Source: Bacteroidales bacterium
GTDB lineage: Bacteria; Bacteroidota; Bacteroidia; Bacteroidales; VadinHA17
NCBI GenBank assembly: GCA_003141895.1
Contig: PLNT01000007.1
Span: forward strand, 37,781 to 101,780
Direction: 5' to 3'
DNA length: 64,000 bases
Under the pieces are notes generated by a model that ran no database searches, was not told the origin of the DNA, and saw nothing but the letters and a program-made list of their open reading frames with translations. Of the stretch, positions 55,885 to 63,877 are shown piece by piece; the first letter of the stretch is position 1, and the number at the start of each line of letters is the position of its first letter. The translations under genes were made by a program, and so were the position numbers.

Positions 55885-57198
55885 ATGAAAATAATGAAAT
55901 TTGGCGGGACTTCCGTAGGAAACCCTGACAGAATGAAAGCGCTGATACCACTTATTAATGACGATGAGAAAAAAATCGTCGTTCTGTCTGCTATGGCGGG
56001 CACCACTAACAGCCTGGTTGAAATATCCAATCTGCTGTATGCTGAGAATGTTAATGAAGCTTCTGATAAAAATGATACTTTAAGATCGAATTATCATCGG
56101 GTGGTTAATGAGCTTCTCGAAACAGAGTCCAATAAAACTACGGGACACGAACTTATCGATTCTCATTTTGACCATATTGCAAATTTTACAAAGGGGGTTT
56201 TCACAAAACTTAAGGAGAAAGAAATTCTTGCACAGGGAGAACTTTTGTCAACATCATTATTCAATCTCCTCCTTCAGGAAAGGAATATCAAATCAATTCT
56301 TTTGCCGGCTCTGAGTTTCATGCGAATTGATAAGGATGGAGAACCCGACTCTTTCTATATTGAAGAAAATATTAAGAGGGAGCTTAAGAACTACCCATCT
56401 GAAAATATTATTATTACTCAGGGATTTATTTGCAGGAATGCACACGGAGAGATAGATAATCTGAAAAGAGGTGGCAGCGATTTTACAGCTTCACTGATCG
56501 GGTCTGCAGTAAATGCGTCTGAGATACAGATATGGACTGATATAAACGGATTTCATAATAACGATCCGCGGTTTGTTGAGAACACAAAGGTAATCAGGGA
56601 ATTATCGTTTGATGAAGCAGCAGAACTTGCTTATTTTGGAGCAAAAATACTGCACCCATCAAGTGTTTATCCTGCACGAATAAAAAACATCCCTGTGAGA
56701 CTTAAGAATACGATGGAACCATCTGACCCGGGTACATTAATTACGTTATCATCTGTATTGCAGGATTATAAAGCAGTTGCTGCAAAAGATGGTATATCGG
56801 TACTAAGGATAAGATCAGACAGGATGCTCATGGCTTACGGATTCCTGCGTAAGGTTTTTGAAATATTTGAAGCATACAGAACGCCGATTGATATGATCAC
56901 CACTTCTGAAGTTGCTGTTTCAATTACAATAGACAATTCCGAATTTATAAAGCAAATCGCTAAAGAACTTAAGGAATTGGGATCAGTGGAAGTTGAAGAA
57001 AATCAAACCATCGTTTGTGTAGTTGGTGACTTTCGTACAGAAAGGACAGGGTCTGCACCGGAAATATTTGAGGCGCTTAATACAATACCCCTGAAAATGA
57101 TTTCCTATGGGGGAAGTCCTAACAGTCTTTCTCTGCTGATTGATACTTCGAATAAAATAGAGGCATTAAGATTACTGAGTAAACATCTGTTTGATTAG
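55885..57198 (+). CDS. Aspartate kinase
   Basis: 437 residues, monofunctional aspartokinase. KFGGTSVGNP at the N-terminus binds ATP; the catalytic domain continues with RGGSDFTASLIG and the LSFDEAAELAYFGAKILHP block. Two ACT-type regulatory segments lie in the C-terminal 150 residues, implying feedback control by an end-product amino acid. It makes aspartyl phosphate for lysine, diaminopimelate, threonine and methionine; dapA in this window uses the downstream semialdehyde. No homoserine dehydrogenase fusion. It sits directly behind an attenuator-like leader. Confidence 0.93.
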   Translation: MKIMKFGGTSVGNPDRMKALIPLINDDEKKIVVLSAMAGTTNSLVEISNLLYAENVNEASDKNDTLRSNYHRVVNELLETESNKTTGHELIDSHFDHIANFTKGVFTKLKEKEILAQGELLSTSLFNLLLQERNIKSILLPALSFMRIDKDGEPDSFYIEENIKRELKNYPSENIIITQGFICRNAHGEIDNLKRGGSDFTASLIGSAVNASEIQIWTDINGFHNNDPRFVENTKVIRELSFDEAAELAYFGAKILHPSSVYPARIKNIPVRLKNTMEPSDPGTLITLSSVLQDYKAVAAKDGISVLRIRSDRMLMAYGFLRKVFEIFEAYRTPIDMITTSEVAVSITIDNSEFIKQIAKELKELGSVEVEENQTIVCVVGDFRTERTGSAPEIFEALNTIPLKMISYGGSPNSLSLLIDTSNKIEALRLLSKHLFD

Positions 57199-57223
57199 AG
57201 GACGCTGCCGGTATATAAAAATT

Positions 57224-57255
57224 GCAGGGACGTTGCATACAACGTCCCTGCTTTT
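57224..57255. terminator. Hairpin between the aspartokinase and the convergent permease
   Basis: GCAGGGACGTTG (57224-57235) pairs exactly with CAACGTCCCTGC (57240-57251) around CATA, followed by TTTTATTTC; the other strand also has an AT-rich tail. It can act as terminator for both genes. It also resembles a GTAG-type palindrome with a degenerate GCAG foot. Confidence 0.75.
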
Positions 57256-57289
57256 ATTTCATTTGACTGGTAGGTGAATATGATCAAAG

Positions 57290-58885
57290 TTATTCCTTCG
57301 GCGTACTCTGTCTGATCTTACTATGCTTTACTCCATAAAAGAAATAAATACAGAAACCGATTGCCATCCAGATAATGAGACGCAACCATGTATCAAGTGG
57401 CAAAGAAGCCATCTGAAGGAAACATATTGATGCACCCAATATTGGTACCAACGGAACCCATGGAGTTTTGAAAGGTCGTACAATATCTGGTTTCCTTTTT
57501 CTCAGTACGAGAACACTCATACACACAATTATAAAAGCCAGAAGCGTTCCAATAGAAACCAGTTCACCCAGAATACTGATCGGAAGAATTCCTGCAATAA
57601 TCATAGCGATTGTCCCAGTTATTATGGTGCTGACATATGGTGTCTTAAATCTTGGATGAACTTTGGAAAATACCGGCGGAAGTAAGCCATCTCTTGACAT
57701 AGAAAAGAATATCCTGGGCTGCCCCATGAGCATTACAAGAATTACGGAGCTCAATCCTGCAATTGCAGCTATTTTTACTATAGGCCTTAACCAGAACATC
57801 CCCTTCCCCATTGCATCAACGCCTACAGCAACAGGATCAGCTACGTTTAAAGTGGTATAACTTACGATACCCGTTAGAACTATAGCTACAAGAATATATA
57901 ATACTGTTGATATTCCCAGAGATCCCAGAATACCTACCGGCATATCGCGCTGGGGATTTTTTGCTTCCTGGGCCGCTGTGGAAACGGCATCAAAACCTAT
58001 ATATGCAAAGAATATTACTCCTGCACCCCTGAGAACTCCGCTTATTCCATATTTTCCAAACTCATGACTATATGCCTTTAACCATCCCCAGAACCCTCCA
58101 TATTGAGAAATTGGAGCAGCTTCCACCTTGTTTGCTGGAATAAATGGATGCCAGTTTGCAGATTTTACAAACATGAATCCGATTGCAATGAACAGGATGA
58201 TGACTGTTACTTTAGTGATTACCATTATGTTATTGAAATTAGCCGATTCACGGATCCCAATAACAAGAAGTGTGGTCAGCAATGCAACAATAAACATTGC
58301 CGGTATATTGATAACACATGTAACATGTGCAAGAGAGTCAATATTAACTCCTGAAGCTGTTAATGTCTGAGCGAAGGTAGTGGTAAGCGGCTTCCAGCCC
58401 ATATCAGGAACGTTCACAACCACAGTGCCTACAGCCCCGGTATATTGTGGTGGAATAAAAATGTGCAGGTCTTTAAGAAAACTTACAACATAACCCGACC
58501 ATCCCACTGCAACTGTAGATGCAGCAAAAAGATACTCAAGTATCAGGTCCCATCCGATTATCCATGCAAGGAATTCACCAAGTGTGGCATATGAATACGT
58601 GTAAGCACTACCTGCTATAGGGATCATTGATGCAAATTCCGCGTAACATAATCCTGCCAGACCGCACGCAAAACCTGAAATAATAAAAGATAATACTATC
58701 CCGGGCCCTGCATATTGTGCTGCAGCCTGTCCTGTAAGTACAAAAATACCGGCACCGATAATCGCACCAATTCCTAATGTCGTGAGATTCAGGGCAGTAA
58801 GAGATCTTTTAAGACCACCTGATTCCTGAGATTCACTGAAAAGCTGAGGCAGTGGCTTTGTTATAAATAACCGGCTTTTTGACAT
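57290..58885 (-). CDS. APC-family amino acid permease
   Basis: 531 residues with about 13 membrane helices. The helix-1 motif GIGAIIGAGIFVLTGQAA and the FFAYIGFDAVSTAAQEAKNPQRDMP segment of helix 6 are typical of the cationic amino-acid/YfnA-like branch of the APC superfamily. A long extracytoplasmic loop lies at about 130-190. The substrate is unknown. Convergent with the aspartokinase; transcription starts from the spacer at 58.9 kb. Confidence 0.92.
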   Translation of the reverse strand: MSKSRLFITKPLPQLFSESQESGGLKRSLTALNLTTLGIGAIIGAGIFVLTGQAAAQYAGPGIVLSFIISGFACGLAGLCYAEFASMIPIAGSAYTYSYATLGEFLAWIIGWDLILEYLFAASTVAVGWSGYVVSFLKDLHIFIPPQYTGAVGTVVVNVPDMGWKPLTTTFAQTLTASGVNIDSLAHVTCVINIPAMFIVALLTTLLVIGIRESANFNNIMVITKVTVIILFIAIGFMFVKSANWHPFIPANKVEAAPISQYGGFWGWLKAYSHEFGKYGISGVLRGAGVIFFAYIGFDAVSTAAQEAKNPQRDMPVGILGSLGISTVLYILVAIVLTGIVSYTTLNVADPVAVGVDAMGKGMFWLRPIVKIAAIAGLSSVILVMLMGQPRIFFSMSRDGLLPPVFSKVHPRFKTPYVSTIITGTIAMIIAGILPISILGELVSIGTLLAFIIVCMSVLVLRKRKPDIVRPFKTPWVPLVPILGASICFLQMASLPLDTWLRLIIWMAIGFCIYFFYGVKHSKIRQSTPKE

Positions 58886-59034
58886 TTTATGTATATAAAA
58901 TTTTCATATTCAAGATTACATATTACAAACGTAACTTTTTTTTTGTAAAAAAATTATAAAAAAACTACAGCTGAGTGACTTTTATATTTATTAACAATTT
59001 TATCTTATTTTAATTGAAACTAAAGCTGTAAAAC

Positions 59035-59094
59035 ATGCGCAGGTACGTTATCATGTTTATTTCATTTGTTCTCCTCTCCTGTTCACGTGTTTAA
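59035..59094 (+). pseudogene. Lipoprotein signal-peptide remnant
   Basis: ATG at 59035 encodes 19 residues, MRRYVIMFISFVLLSCSRV, then TAA. The sequence is a textbook lipoprotein signal with lipobox LLSC, but nothing follows: the stop codon directly abuts a GTAGGG hairpin. It may be a decayed or truncated gene; chance cannot be excluded. Confidence 0.4.
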
Positions 59095-59122
59095 GTAGGG
59101 TCATTCCATGGCGTGGCCCTAC
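59095..59122. repeat. GTAG-footed hairpin (REP-like)
   Basis: GTAGGGTCA (59095-59103) pairs with TGGCCCTAC (59114-59122) with one G-T wobble around a 10-nt loop. Confidence 0.65.
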
Positions 59123-59150
59123 AAAAAACAGCCTTGGATATGACAAAACA

Positions 59151-59181
59151 AAAAATGCAACCCTTTAAAGAATTGCATTTT
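59151..59181 (-). terminator. Terminator of the PKD lipoprotein gene
   Basis: AAAATGCAA and TTGCATTTT form a 9-bp stem around a 12-nt loop (59152-59181), with a T-rich tail on the minus strand. It starts 19 bp after the gene. Confidence 0.7.
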
Positions 59182-59199
59182 TATTTTTTGGAGATAAAA

Positions 59200-59961
59200 T
59201 TATTTAACTTTAACCGAACGCCTGTTAAGCAAATCCTGCCATGACCCTGAAAAACCGGGAATAAGGTTTTTATCACTGGCCTTTCTGCCTATTTTCCTGG
59301 TAACCATTTCCCTGTTTCTGCTCACACCTGATGTGTGATTGACTACATCTACATAAGCAACAAATCCTGTAATTTTATGAGCAAGTACCTCAGGAGTACG
59401 TATAAAACCTACATCTTCGCTAGCTAACTGGTAATTGTCGTGAGTTGCTTCCCATACATCTATGTAATATACGAATGGATCAAGACCTGAAAATACGGCA
59501 ATCCCATCAGCATCAGTGAAAGCTTCCATCACACTATTAGTTTGGCTATTCCAGTCCGGTAAGGTCGGGTAAAGTATAATACTTGCATCAGGAACCACAT
59601 TACCATTTCCATCCTGTGTCCACTCTCTAACCTCAATTTCAAGAAGAGTAGGCACCAAAACATTAATTGTAAGACTGGCTTTATCTGATGAACCATGTTT
59701 GGAAGTTACAGTGAGTGTTACATCATATCCTCCTGTTGCTGTAAAAACGTGGGTTGGGTTTATTTCAGCCGAACCATATCCATCGCCAAAATCCCATTCA
59801 TATTTATCTCCATCTTGAGAGTTGTTATTAAAATAAACAGACTGTCCGACTTCCGGATTAGCTATATCTGCAGAGAATGAAGCCTTTGGAGGATTCGGAG
59901 TTTTGTGACACGAAAACAAAACTAAAGTAAGAGACAGGAACAAATAGGTTAATCTTTTCAT
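59200..59961 (-). CDS. PKD-domain lipoprotein
   Basis: 253 residues from the ATG at 59961; the frame also has a TTG nine bp upstream. The lipoprotein signal ends at LFSC. One PKD domain (about 25-105) shows YEWDFGDGYGSAEINPTHVF and GGYDVTLTV. The C-terminal half looks like a carboxypeptidase-regulatory or CNA-B-like beta sandwich (ADGIAVFSGLDPFVYYIDV). Likely an outer-surface adhesion or binding protein; the function is unknown. Single-gene unit. Confidence 0.85.
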   Translation of the reverse strand: MKRLTYLFLSLTLVLFSCHKTPNPPKASFSADIANPEVGQSVYFNNNSQDGDKYEWDFGDGYGSAEINPTHVFTATGGYDVTLTVTSKHGSSDKASLTINVLVPTLLEIEVREWTQDGNGNVVPDASIILYPTLPDWNSQTNSVMEAFTDADGIAVFSGLDPFVYYIDVWEATHDNYQLASEDVGFIRTPEVLAHKITGFVAYVDVVNHTSGVSRNREMVTRKIGRKASDKNLIPGFSGSWQDLLNRRSVKVK

Positions 59962-60059
59962 ATTTTTCAATTATTAATTATTCAGTAAATATTTTTCAAA
60001 AAGCATGCCATTTTTCAACAAAGACAATTTTTAAGGTATGAAGATGCATCTGTTGAGAT

Positions 60060-60133
60060 TTAGATTAAGGTTAAGGTTGAGGCTGGAGTTGAAAGACCAA
60101 TATTCTTAACCTCAATCTTAACCTTAACCTTAT
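60060..60133. repeat. Inverted pair of GGTTAA-type arrays
   Basis: ATTAAGGTTAAGGTTGAGG on the left and CCTCAATCTTAACCTTAACC on the right are near-inverted copies around a 25-nt centre. Located directly upstream of the thrS promoter. Confidence 0.7.
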
Positions 60134-60162
60134 TAATCACTAATTTTTTATAAAATTATAAT

Positions 60163-60170
60163 TATCTTTG
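60163..60170 (+). promoter_or_regulatory. Promoter -7 element of thrS-infC-rpmI-rplT
   Basis: TATCTTTG followed by CAC, as in the other promoters here. The start site near 60175 gives a leader of about 22 nt to the ATG at 60197. No -33 TTTG. Confidence 0.55.
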
Positions 60171-60196
60171 CACTCCACAAAAATGAAGTGTTGAGA

Positions 60197-62134
60197 ATGA
60201 TAAAGATAACTTTTCCTGACGGATCTGCAAGAGATTATGATAAAGGAATCAGCAGTCTTGAAGTAGCAGAGCAAATTAGCCCCAGGCTGGCAAAGGAAGT
60301 ATATGCAGCTACTGTTAATGGTGAAATATGGGATCTTAACCGGCCAATTAATACCGATTCAAAGCTTAAGCTCCATAAATGGGAAGATGCCGAGGCAAAA
60401 CATGCTTTCTGGCACTCCTCAGCGCATCTTATGGCTGAAGCCCTTGAAGCTTTATATCCCGGTATTAAATTTGGCATTGGTCCGGCAATTGAAAATGGTT
60501 TTTACTACGATGTGGACCCTGGCGATAGAGCCATAACAGAGGCTGATCTTCAGTCTATTGAGAATAAGATGAAAGAGCTTGCCGCAAAAAATCTTACCTA
60601 TTCCAGACGTGAAATAAGCAAGAAAGAAGCTCTCGAATATTTCACAAAAAAGGGTGATGAATATAAAACTGAACTCATAAGTGAGCTTGAGGATGGTACT
60701 ATTACTCTGTATACTCAAGGTAACTTTACAGATCTTTGCAGGGGACCCCATCTCCCTTCAACGGAACCTTTAAAGGCGATTAAGCTTCTGAGTGTTGCCG
60801 GTGCCTATTGGCGGGGTAATGAGAACCGTAAGATGCTTACCAGGATATATGGTATTACATATCCAAAGCAAAAACTTCTCGATGAATACCTGGTATTCCT
60901 TGAAGAAGCGAAAAAAAGAGATCACAGGAGAATAGGAAAAGAACTTGAATTATTCACTTTCTCACCAAAAGTCGGAATGGGGTTGCCGTTATGGATGCCA
61001 AGAGGATCTGATTTAAGGCAGAATCTTATCACTTTTCTAACCAAAGAGCTCAGAAAAAGAGGATATAAAATTGTTACAACACCGCATATTGGCAATGTTA
61101 ATCTTTACAAGATTTCCGGCCACTTTGAAAAATATGCAGCGGATTCATTTCAGCCAATCTCCACACCGCAGGAAGGAGAACAGTTCATGCTCAAACCAAT
61201 GAATTGTCCTCACCATTGTGAAATATACAATGCAACTCCGCACTCTTATAAAGACCTGCCTTTACGAATGGCGGAATTTGGTACCGTTTACAGATATGAA
61301 CAAAGCGGAGAATTGCATGGACTGACGCGAGTAAGAAGTTTTACACAGGATGACGCGCACGTCTTTTGCAGACAGGACCAGATGAGGGAAGAATTTAAAA
61401 GCATAATAGACCTCATTCTATATATTTTCAAGATTCTGAATTTCAACGATTATACTGCACAGGTTTCATTGCGCGACCCCAATAATAAGCAGAAATATAT
61501 TGGCTCTGATGAAAACTGGGAAAGAGCCCAGCGTGACATAATTGAAATTGCCGAGGAGAAAAAGCTTAAAACTACCGTGGTTGAAGGCGAGGCTGCATTC
61601 TATGGACCAAAGCTTGATTTCATGGTAAAAGATGCTATAGGCAGGAAGTGGCAGCTTGGTACAATTCAGGTTGATTATAATCTCCCGGAAAGATTCGATC
61701 TGACATATAATGGGAGTGATAATCAGAAACACAGGCCTGTAATGATTCATCGTACAATATTCGGATCAATGGAGAGATTTGTTGCTGTCCTTATTGAAAA
61801 TACATCAGGAAAATTTCCTCTCTGGCTGGCTCCTGAAAAAGCAGTCATTTTACCAATTAGTGAAAAATTCAATGATTATGCTGCAAAAGTTTTGGAAATT
61901 CTAAATAATTCCGATATTTGCACACTAATTGACGATAGAAGCGAAAAGATAGGTAAGAAGATCAGGGATAATGAATTAAAGAGGATTCCATACCTCCTTG
62001 TGGTCGGTGAGAAAGAGGTTGAAAACGGCACAATTGCTGTCCGGAAGCAGGGAGAAGGTGATAAAGGAAGCATGAAAATTGAAGAATTTGTGAGTTTTAT
62101 AAATTCTGAAATCAAAAAGGAAATCGCAGTTTAA
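60197..62134 (+). CDS. thrS: Threonine-tRNA ligase
   Basis: 645 residues from the ATG at 60197; a GTG three codons upstream is also in frame but less likely. The TGS domain (about 1-60) is followed by an editing domain with [11 protein letters not shown] and RGPHLPST, the class II catalytic core with [35 protein letters not shown] and zinc ligands, and the C-terminal anticodon-binding domain. First gene of the thrS-infC-rpmI-rplT operon. Confidence 0.97.
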   Translation: MIKITFPDGSARDYDKGISSLEVAEQISPRLAKEVYAATVNGEIWDLNRPINTDSKLKLHKWEDAEAKHAFWHSSAHLMAEALEALYPGIKFGIGPAIENGFYYDVDPGDRAITEADLQSIENKMKELAAKNLTYSRREISKKEALEYFTKKGDEYKTELISELEDGTITLYTQGNFTDLCRGPHLPSTEPLKAIKLLSVAGAYWRGNENRKMLTRIYGITYPKQKLLDEYLVFLEEAKKRDHRRIGKELELFTFSPKVGMGLPLWMPRGSDLRQNLITFLTKELRKRGYKIVTTPHIGNVNLYKISGHFEKYAADSFQPISTPQEGEQFMLKPMNCPHHCEIYNATPHSYKDLPLRMAEFGTVYRYEQSGELHGLTRVRSFTQDDAHVFCRQDQMREEFKSIIDLILYIFKILNFNDYTAQVSLRDPNNKQKYIGSDENWERAQRDIIEIAEEKKLKTTVVEGEAAFYGPKLDFMVKDAIGRKWQLGTIQVDYNLPERFDLTYNGSDNQKHRPVMIHRTIFGSMERFVAVLIENTSGKFPLWLAPEKAVILPISEKFNDYAAKVLEILNNSDICTLIDDRSEKIGKKIRDNELKRIPYLLVVGEKEVENGTIAVRKQGEGDKGSMKIEEFVSFINSEIKKEIAV

Positions 62135-62170
62135 AGCACGATAATAAGAGTTTTAAGTATTAATTAAAAT

Positions 62171-62177
62171 AAGGAGG
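62171..62177 (+). promoter_or_regulatory. Strong Shine-Dalgarno of infC
   Basis: AAGGAGG lies 8 nt before an in-frame ATA at 62186. It decides the start of infC because no ATG, GTG or TTG exists upstream of the conserved N-terminal domain. Confidence 0.75.
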
Positions 62178-62185
62178 AAATAACT

Positions 62186-62734
62186 ATAGCTTTACCAATC
62201 AGGCGAAGCCCGGCAAGGGTTACCCAGCCGGCTCACAAAATCAACCACAGGATCACAGCAAAAGTGGTCAGAGTAGTAGGTGAAGAAATAGAAGCAGATG
62301 TAATGAGCATTCAGGATGCTATCAGGCTTGCAGATACCCTGGAACTTGACCTGGTTGAAATTTCTCCGAACGCCGATCCGCCGGTTTGCAGGATTGTTGA
62401 TTATCAGAAATTCCTTTATCAGCAAAAGAAAAAACAAAAAGAGATAAAGGCAAAAGCATCGAAAGTAGTTGTTAAGGAAATCAGGTTCGGACCTAACACT
62501 GATGATCATGATTATAACTTTAAGCTCAAGCATGCGATGAGATTTCTTGAAGAGGGCGCAAAGGTGAGAGCTTATGTGTTCTTTAAAGGAAGATCAATAT
62601 TATTCAAGGAACAAGGTGAAGTTTTATTGCTTCGTTTTGCTAACGACCTTGAAGAATATGGAAAAGTAGAACAGCTTCCACGACTTGAAGGCAAGAGGAT
62701 GATTGTTTCTTTTTCACCTAAAAAGAAAAAATAG
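62186..62734 (+). CDS. infC: Translation initiation factor IF-3 (apparent AUA start)
   Basis: 182 residues if translated from the ATA at 62186. The first ATG/GTG/TTG codon in frame is the GTG at 62264, which would remove the conserved N-terminal segment ([12 protein letters not shown]). The frame is open only from 62168, and AAGGAGG is ideally placed for the ATA. The N-domain has [23 protein letters not shown]; the C-domain has [40 protein letters not shown]-3 proofreads initiation and in E. coli represses its own AUU-started mRNA, so a near-cognate start fits autoregulation. Confidence 0.9.
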   Translation: MALPIRRSPARVTQPAHKINHRITAKVVRVVGEEIEADVMSIQDAIRLADTLELDLVEISPNADPPVCRIVDYQKFLYQQKKKQKEIKAKASKVVVKEIRFGPNTDDHDYNFKLKHAMRFLEEGAKVRAYVFFKGRSILFKEQGEVLLLRFANDLEEYGKVEQLPRLEGKRMIVSFSPKKKK

Positions 62735-62761
62735 TTTTTTTATTATATTTGAAAGAGAGAA

Positions 62762-62959
62762 ATGCCAAAAATGAAGACGAATCCGGGTGCAAAGAAGAGA
62801 TTTTCTCTGACCGGAACAGGAAAGATCAAGCGTAAACATGCATTTAAAAGTCACATCCTGACAAAAAAAGCAACCAAACGTAAGAGAAATCTTACCTATG
62901 CAGGTCTGGTTCACAAAACAGATCTTAAAAACGTTAAGCTGTTGCTGGCAATGAAATAG
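62762..62959 (+). CDS. rpmI: 50S ribosomal protein bL35
   Basis: 65 residues, very basic, with the family opening [20 protein letters not shown] and [11 protein letters not shown]. It is 27 bp after infC. A TATATTTG at 62744-62751 resembles a -7 element and could be an internal promoter, but no -33 partner is seen. Confidence 0.96.
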   Translation: MPKMKTNPGAKKRFSLTGTGKIKRKHAFKSHILTKKATKRKRNLTYAGLVHKTDLKNVKLLLAMK

Positions 62960-63054
62960 TAGTTGAACGCATTTGATTAAATTATTTATAGTATTAACAG
63001 ATTGTTCAGCATTAAGAGTCTAAACACGACCGCTGACATTCAAAAAATTGAGTT

Positions 63055-63399
63055 ATGCCAAGATCAGTAAATTCAGTTGCATCGAGAGCCAGGAGAAAAA
63101 AGGTTCTTAAGCAGACAAAAGGAAACTTCGGTTCAAGAAGAAACGTAATAACGGTAGCAAAGAACACCCTCGACAAAGGGATGGGATATGCATACCGCGA
63201 CAGAAAGAAAAAGAAAGGCCTTTTCAGGGCTTTATGGATTCAAAGAATTAATGCAGGTGTTCGTCAGTACGACATGAACTATTCAGAATTTATCGGTAAA
63301 CTTGATAAAAAAGGTATTACCCTGAACAGAAAAACTCTTGCTGACCTTGCTATGAACCATCCGGAAGCTTTTAAAGCTATCGTGGAAACGGTTAAGTAA
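63055..63399 (+). CDS. rplT: 50S ribosomal protein bL20
   Basis: 114 residues. [20 protein letters not shown] opening, [30 protein letters not shown] and the terminal [10 protein letters not shown] match bL20, needed for early 50S assembly. The last gene of the operon; 95 bp separate it from rpmI. Confidence 0.97.
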   Translation: MPRSVNSVASRARRKKVLKQTKGNFGSRRNVITVAKNTLDKGMGYAYRDRKKKKGLFRALWIQRINAGVRQYDMNYSEFIGKLDKKGITLNRKTLADLAMNHPEAFKAIVETVK

Positions 63400-63417
63400 G
63401 GAACCTCAAATAATAAT

Positions 63418-63454
63418 AAAAAAGAAGGTGTCTCAAAAGGGCACCTTCTTTTTT
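63418..63454 (+). terminator. Terminator of the thrS-infC-rpmI-rplT operon
   Basis: AAAAAGAAGGTG (63419-63430) pairs with CACCTTCTTTTT (63442-63453), loop of 11. It lies 19 bp after the rplT stop. Confidence 0.88.
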
Positions 63455-63518
63455 ATGTTCATTTCTTTTTGTTCGTCCAAAAAGAAACGAACCAAAGAAA
63501 AAGGGCGCCGGAAAGGAT

Positions 63519-63578
63519 AACTTCAGCCTTTTTTGGCAAAATGCCTTTGGCTTCACGCTCCCAAAAAAGGCTGAAGTT
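63519..63578. repeat. 18-bp inverted repeat with 24-nt centre
   Basis: AACTTCAGCCTTTTTTGG (63519-63536) is exactly complementary to the arm at 63561-63578. Confidence 0.85.
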
Positions 63579-63741
63579 CGCGCCATTTCCGGTTTGCCAC
63601 CTCACGTTATTCTACTTGATCCCAATTCAGACAGAATGTTTTGTATTTTTTTTAGTGTCAAAAGATTAAGATTTAAAACACTCCAATATTAAATTATCAG
63701 AGTTTGAGTCAAAACAAATCTCGATAAGTGCGTTGGCAAGT

Positions 63742-63826
63742 CCCAAAAATGTGCGAACCCGATGGCTTTGGGCCCCATGTGGCGATGGCCTGTGCGACAA
63801 CAAAGCCATCAGGTTGGATTTTTGGG
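63742..63826. repeat. Long imperfect palindrome
   Basis: CCCAAAAAT (63742) pairs with ATTTTTGGG (to 63826), AACC with GGTT, and GATGGCTTTG (63761-63770) with CAAAGCCATC (63801-63810). Confidence 0.75.
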
Positions 63827-63839
63827 CGGTTTTTCTTTC

Positions 63840-63870
63840 GTACTTTCTTTTTTACGCAAAAAGAAAGTAC
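63840..63870. terminator. Hairpin after lepB, possible terminator
   Basis: GTACTTTCTTTTT (63840-63852) is exactly complementary to AAAAAGAAAGTAC (63858-63870). It lies 7 bp beyond the lepB stop on the minus strand; only a weak T tail follows. Confidence 0.45.
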
Positions 63871-63877
63871 AGTTTTG

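Larger units (their letters stand above)
58886..59199. other. Spacer between the permease and PKD lipoprotein genes
   Basis: 314 bp. Contains A/T-rich promoter-like DNA near 58.9 kb, a 19-codon plus-strand microORF encoding only a lipoprotein signal (59035-59094), a GTAG-footed hairpin (59095-59122) and a terminator for the PKD gene (59151-59181). Confidence 0.7.
63400..63877. other. Hairpin-rich spacer between rplT and lepB
   Basis: 478 bp. After the rplT terminator it holds a TTTCTTTTTG/CAAAAAGAAA hairpin (about 63460-63486), an exact 18-bp inverted repeat (63519-63536 with 63561-63578) flanked by GGCGC/GCGCC and CCGGAAA/TTTCCGG pairs, a roughly 85-nt imperfect palindrome (63742-63826) and a 13-bp inverted repeat (63840-63870). 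Short open frames here are by-products of these repeats. Confidence 0.7.
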
